DNA of 5,526 bases from Candidatus Martarchaeota archaeon. GTDB lineage: Archaea > Micrarchaeota > Micrarchaeia > Micrarchaeales > Micrarchaeaceae. The stretch lies in assembly GCA_023485745.1 (NCBI GenBank), contig JAMCZL010000003.1, positions 1-5,526 on the forward strand, read 5' to 3'. The translations under genes were made by a program, and so were the position numbers. This document shows positions 5,100 through 5,526 of the stretch, one piece after another. A model generated the notes under the pieces. The model was not told where the DNA came from and searched no databases. It saw nothing but the letters and a program-made list of their open reading frames with translations. Within the stretch, counting starts at the first letter, position 1, and the number at the start of each line of letters is the position of its first letter.

Positions 5100-5333
5100 T
5101 TAAACACCTGCAAGATACTTTTTTCTCTTCAATCCTGCGATTTTTCTGTTTGTTGTGATCTCTGCTTCCAACTTGTCAAGATTGTCTTTGTCCCTCCATA
5201 CTCCAAAATACTTCTTTATGTCCCCAGATTTCTTTTCTATAAGCCCGTCTAGCAGCGTGGAAAACGAACTGGTTCCCTTAAGCCTCTTTAATTTTGCATA
5301 GACCTCTTCGTTAACAGCTATTAGCTTTGCCAT
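5100..5333 (-). CDS. vapB: VapB-type antitoxin (UPF0330-like)
   Basis: 77-residue antitoxin. The N-terminus (MAKLIAVNEEVYAKLKRLKG, then SSFSTLLDGLIEKK) fits the short strand plus two helices of the UPF0330/ribbon-helix-helix-like archaeal antitoxins, which dimerise and bind DNA; the remaining part (about 38-77) is charged and expected to wrap around and block VapC. Its TAA stop directly touches the vapC start, the standard antitoxin-first order. ATG at 5333 is supported by the promoter position: a strong box A centred about 36 bp upstream gives a leader of around ten bases, containing only a weak GTGAT. A perfect inverted repeat covers both the box A and the start codon, as expected for autoregulation. 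Confidence 0.88.
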   Translation of the reverse strand: MAKLIAVNEEVYAKLKRLKGTSSFSTLLDGLIEKKSGDIKKYFGVWRDKDNLDKLEAEITTNRKIAGLKRKKYLAGV

Positions 5334-5372
5334 TTATATCACTATTAATATTATGTTTATATTGATATAAAT
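5332..5372. promoter_or_regulatory. Candidate VapB/VapBC operator: 10-bp perfect inverted repeat
   Basis: ATTTATATCA (5332-5341) and TGATATAAAT (5363-5372) are exact reverse complements with a 21-bp spacer. Centre-to-centre distance is 31 bp, about three helical turns, so both arms face the same side of DNA. One arm covers the TATA box, the other the vapB start codon. Binding there would block TBP and transcription start, fitting the known self-repression of VapBC complexes. Confidence 0.6.
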
Positions 5373-5379
5373 ACTTTTC
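5365..5379 (-). promoter_or_regulatory. vapBC promoter (BRE + TATA box)
   Basis: On the minus strand GAAAAG is followed by TATTTATAT, a good purine-rich BRE plus box A. Transcription should start near 5343, about ten bases before the vapB ATG. Confidence 0.7.
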
Positions 5380-5399
5380 TATATGCGACGACAACCAGA

Positions 5400-5442
5400 A
5401 GCAGAAGAAGAAAGCGCCTTGGCCGGGATTCGAACCCGGGTC
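5400..5442 (-). repeat. 43-bp direct repeat, tRNA-proximal copy (att site within tRNA-Asp)
   Basis: Identical to 3089-3131. It covers the 3' part of the intact tRNA-Asp gene from the variable loop on, plus 15 bases beyond the discriminator. Those bases read CTTTCTTCTTCTGC-like on the minus strand and probably act as the tRNA transcript end, so integration here would restore both tRNA and its terminator. Confidence 0.85.
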
Positions 5443-5486
5443 GCAAGCGTGACAGGCTCGTATGCTAACCACTACACCACCAAGGC
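5415..5486 (-). tRNA. tRNA-Asp, anticodon GTC
   Basis: 72 bases forming a complete cloverleaf: acceptor GCCTTGG/CCAAGGC (7 bp), TG, D arm with a GTGTAGTGGTTAGCAT core, anticodon stem CGAGC/GCTTG (one G-T pair) with loop CTGTCAC and anticodon GTC, four-base variable loop, T arm CCGGG-TTCGAAT-CCCGG, discriminator G. CCA is not encoded and there is no intron. A box A lies upstream at the proper distance. The 3' end is the attachment site of the putative element. Confidence 0.96.
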
Positions 5487-5509
5487 CCAATCAGTAGTTT
5501 TACATGACA

Positions 5510-5519
5510 TATATAAATA
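5510..5519 (-). promoter_or_regulatory. tRNA-Asp promoter (box A)
   Basis: On the minus strand TATTTATATA, a near-consensus archaeal TATA box centred about 28 bp before the mature tRNA 5' end, so transcription should start only a few bases before the tRNA. Confidence 0.7.
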
Positions 5520-5526
5520 ACATGCA

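Larger units (their letters stand above)
3089..5442. mobile_element. Putative small tRNA-Asp-integrated element (about 2.3 kb, no integrase)
   Basis: Bounded by a perfect 43-bp direct repeat (3089-3131 and 5400-5442) consisting of the tRNA-Asp 3' portion plus 15 bp beyond it. The tRNA is intact at the right end and only a 3' fragment is present at the left end, the arrangement left by tyrosine-recombinase integration into the 3' end of a tRNA gene. Cargo: vapB, vapC, a bleomycin-resistance-like VOC gene and a frameshifted EamA transporter, all on the minus strand, plus 186 bp of structured noncoding DNA. There is no recombinase, replication or capsid gene inside, so it is either mobilised in trans or a deletion remnant. 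The transporter part is visibly more A/T-rich than the left part of the window (hand-counted 60-base rows about 32-37% GC against about 43-58%), but the VOC gene is not. Segmental duplication of the tRNA end is the main alternative. Confidence 0.68.

Noticed and set aside
3089..5442. Insertion sequence or transposon
   Set aside because: No transposase and no terminal inverted repeats; the ends are long direct repeats of tRNA sequence, which fit site-specific recombination instead.

Overview
The window looks archaeal. TATA boxes with purine-rich BRE-like flanks lie at the expected distance upstream of the tRNA gene and of vapB. Ribosome binding sites are mostly GGTG-type, matching the 3' end of archaeal 16S rRNA. 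The tRNA does not encode its CCA, and the toxin-antitoxin pair has a UPF0330-like antitoxin. Codon use is rich in AGG/AGA and ATA. I cannot name the lineage; a DPANN or Thermoplasmatota-like archaeon would fit, but this is only an impression.

Left part (1-3084), apparently host chromosome of moderate GC: a branched-chain aminotransferase (ilvE, cut by the left edge) lies downstream of a UPF0173 metallo-beta-lactamase-fold hydrolase on the minus strand. Divergent from these is a Mug/TDG-type uracil-DNA glycosylase family gene. It converges on a 56-codon minus-strand ORF with a very good ribosome binding site. A DUF488 gene then runs divergently from that ORF on the plus strand.

Right part (3089-5486): the 3' portion of an intact tRNA-Asp(GTC) gene (minus strand, 5415-5486), plus 15 bp beyond its end, is repeated as a perfect 43-bp direct repeat at 3089-3131, five bp after the DUF488 stop. 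An intact tRNA at one end and a tRNA 3' fragment at the other is the usual footprint of site-specific integration into a tRNA gene. The bounded segment is only about 2.3 kb and has no integrase or replication gene. Its cargo is all on the minus strand: a vapB-vapC toxin-antitoxin pair next to the tRNA, then a bleomycin-resistance-like VOC protein whose stop codon abuts the start of an EamA/DMT-family membrane transporter. The transporter is split by a one-base frameshift. Between the transporter and the tRNA fragment, 186 bp of noncoding DNA hold four closely packed inverted repeats.

Interpretation: a small, non-autonomous or decayed tRNA-integrated element that carries an addiction module and a possible detoxification/efflux pair. 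The vapBC promoter is covered by a perfect 10-bp inverted repeat that looks like an autoregulatory operator.
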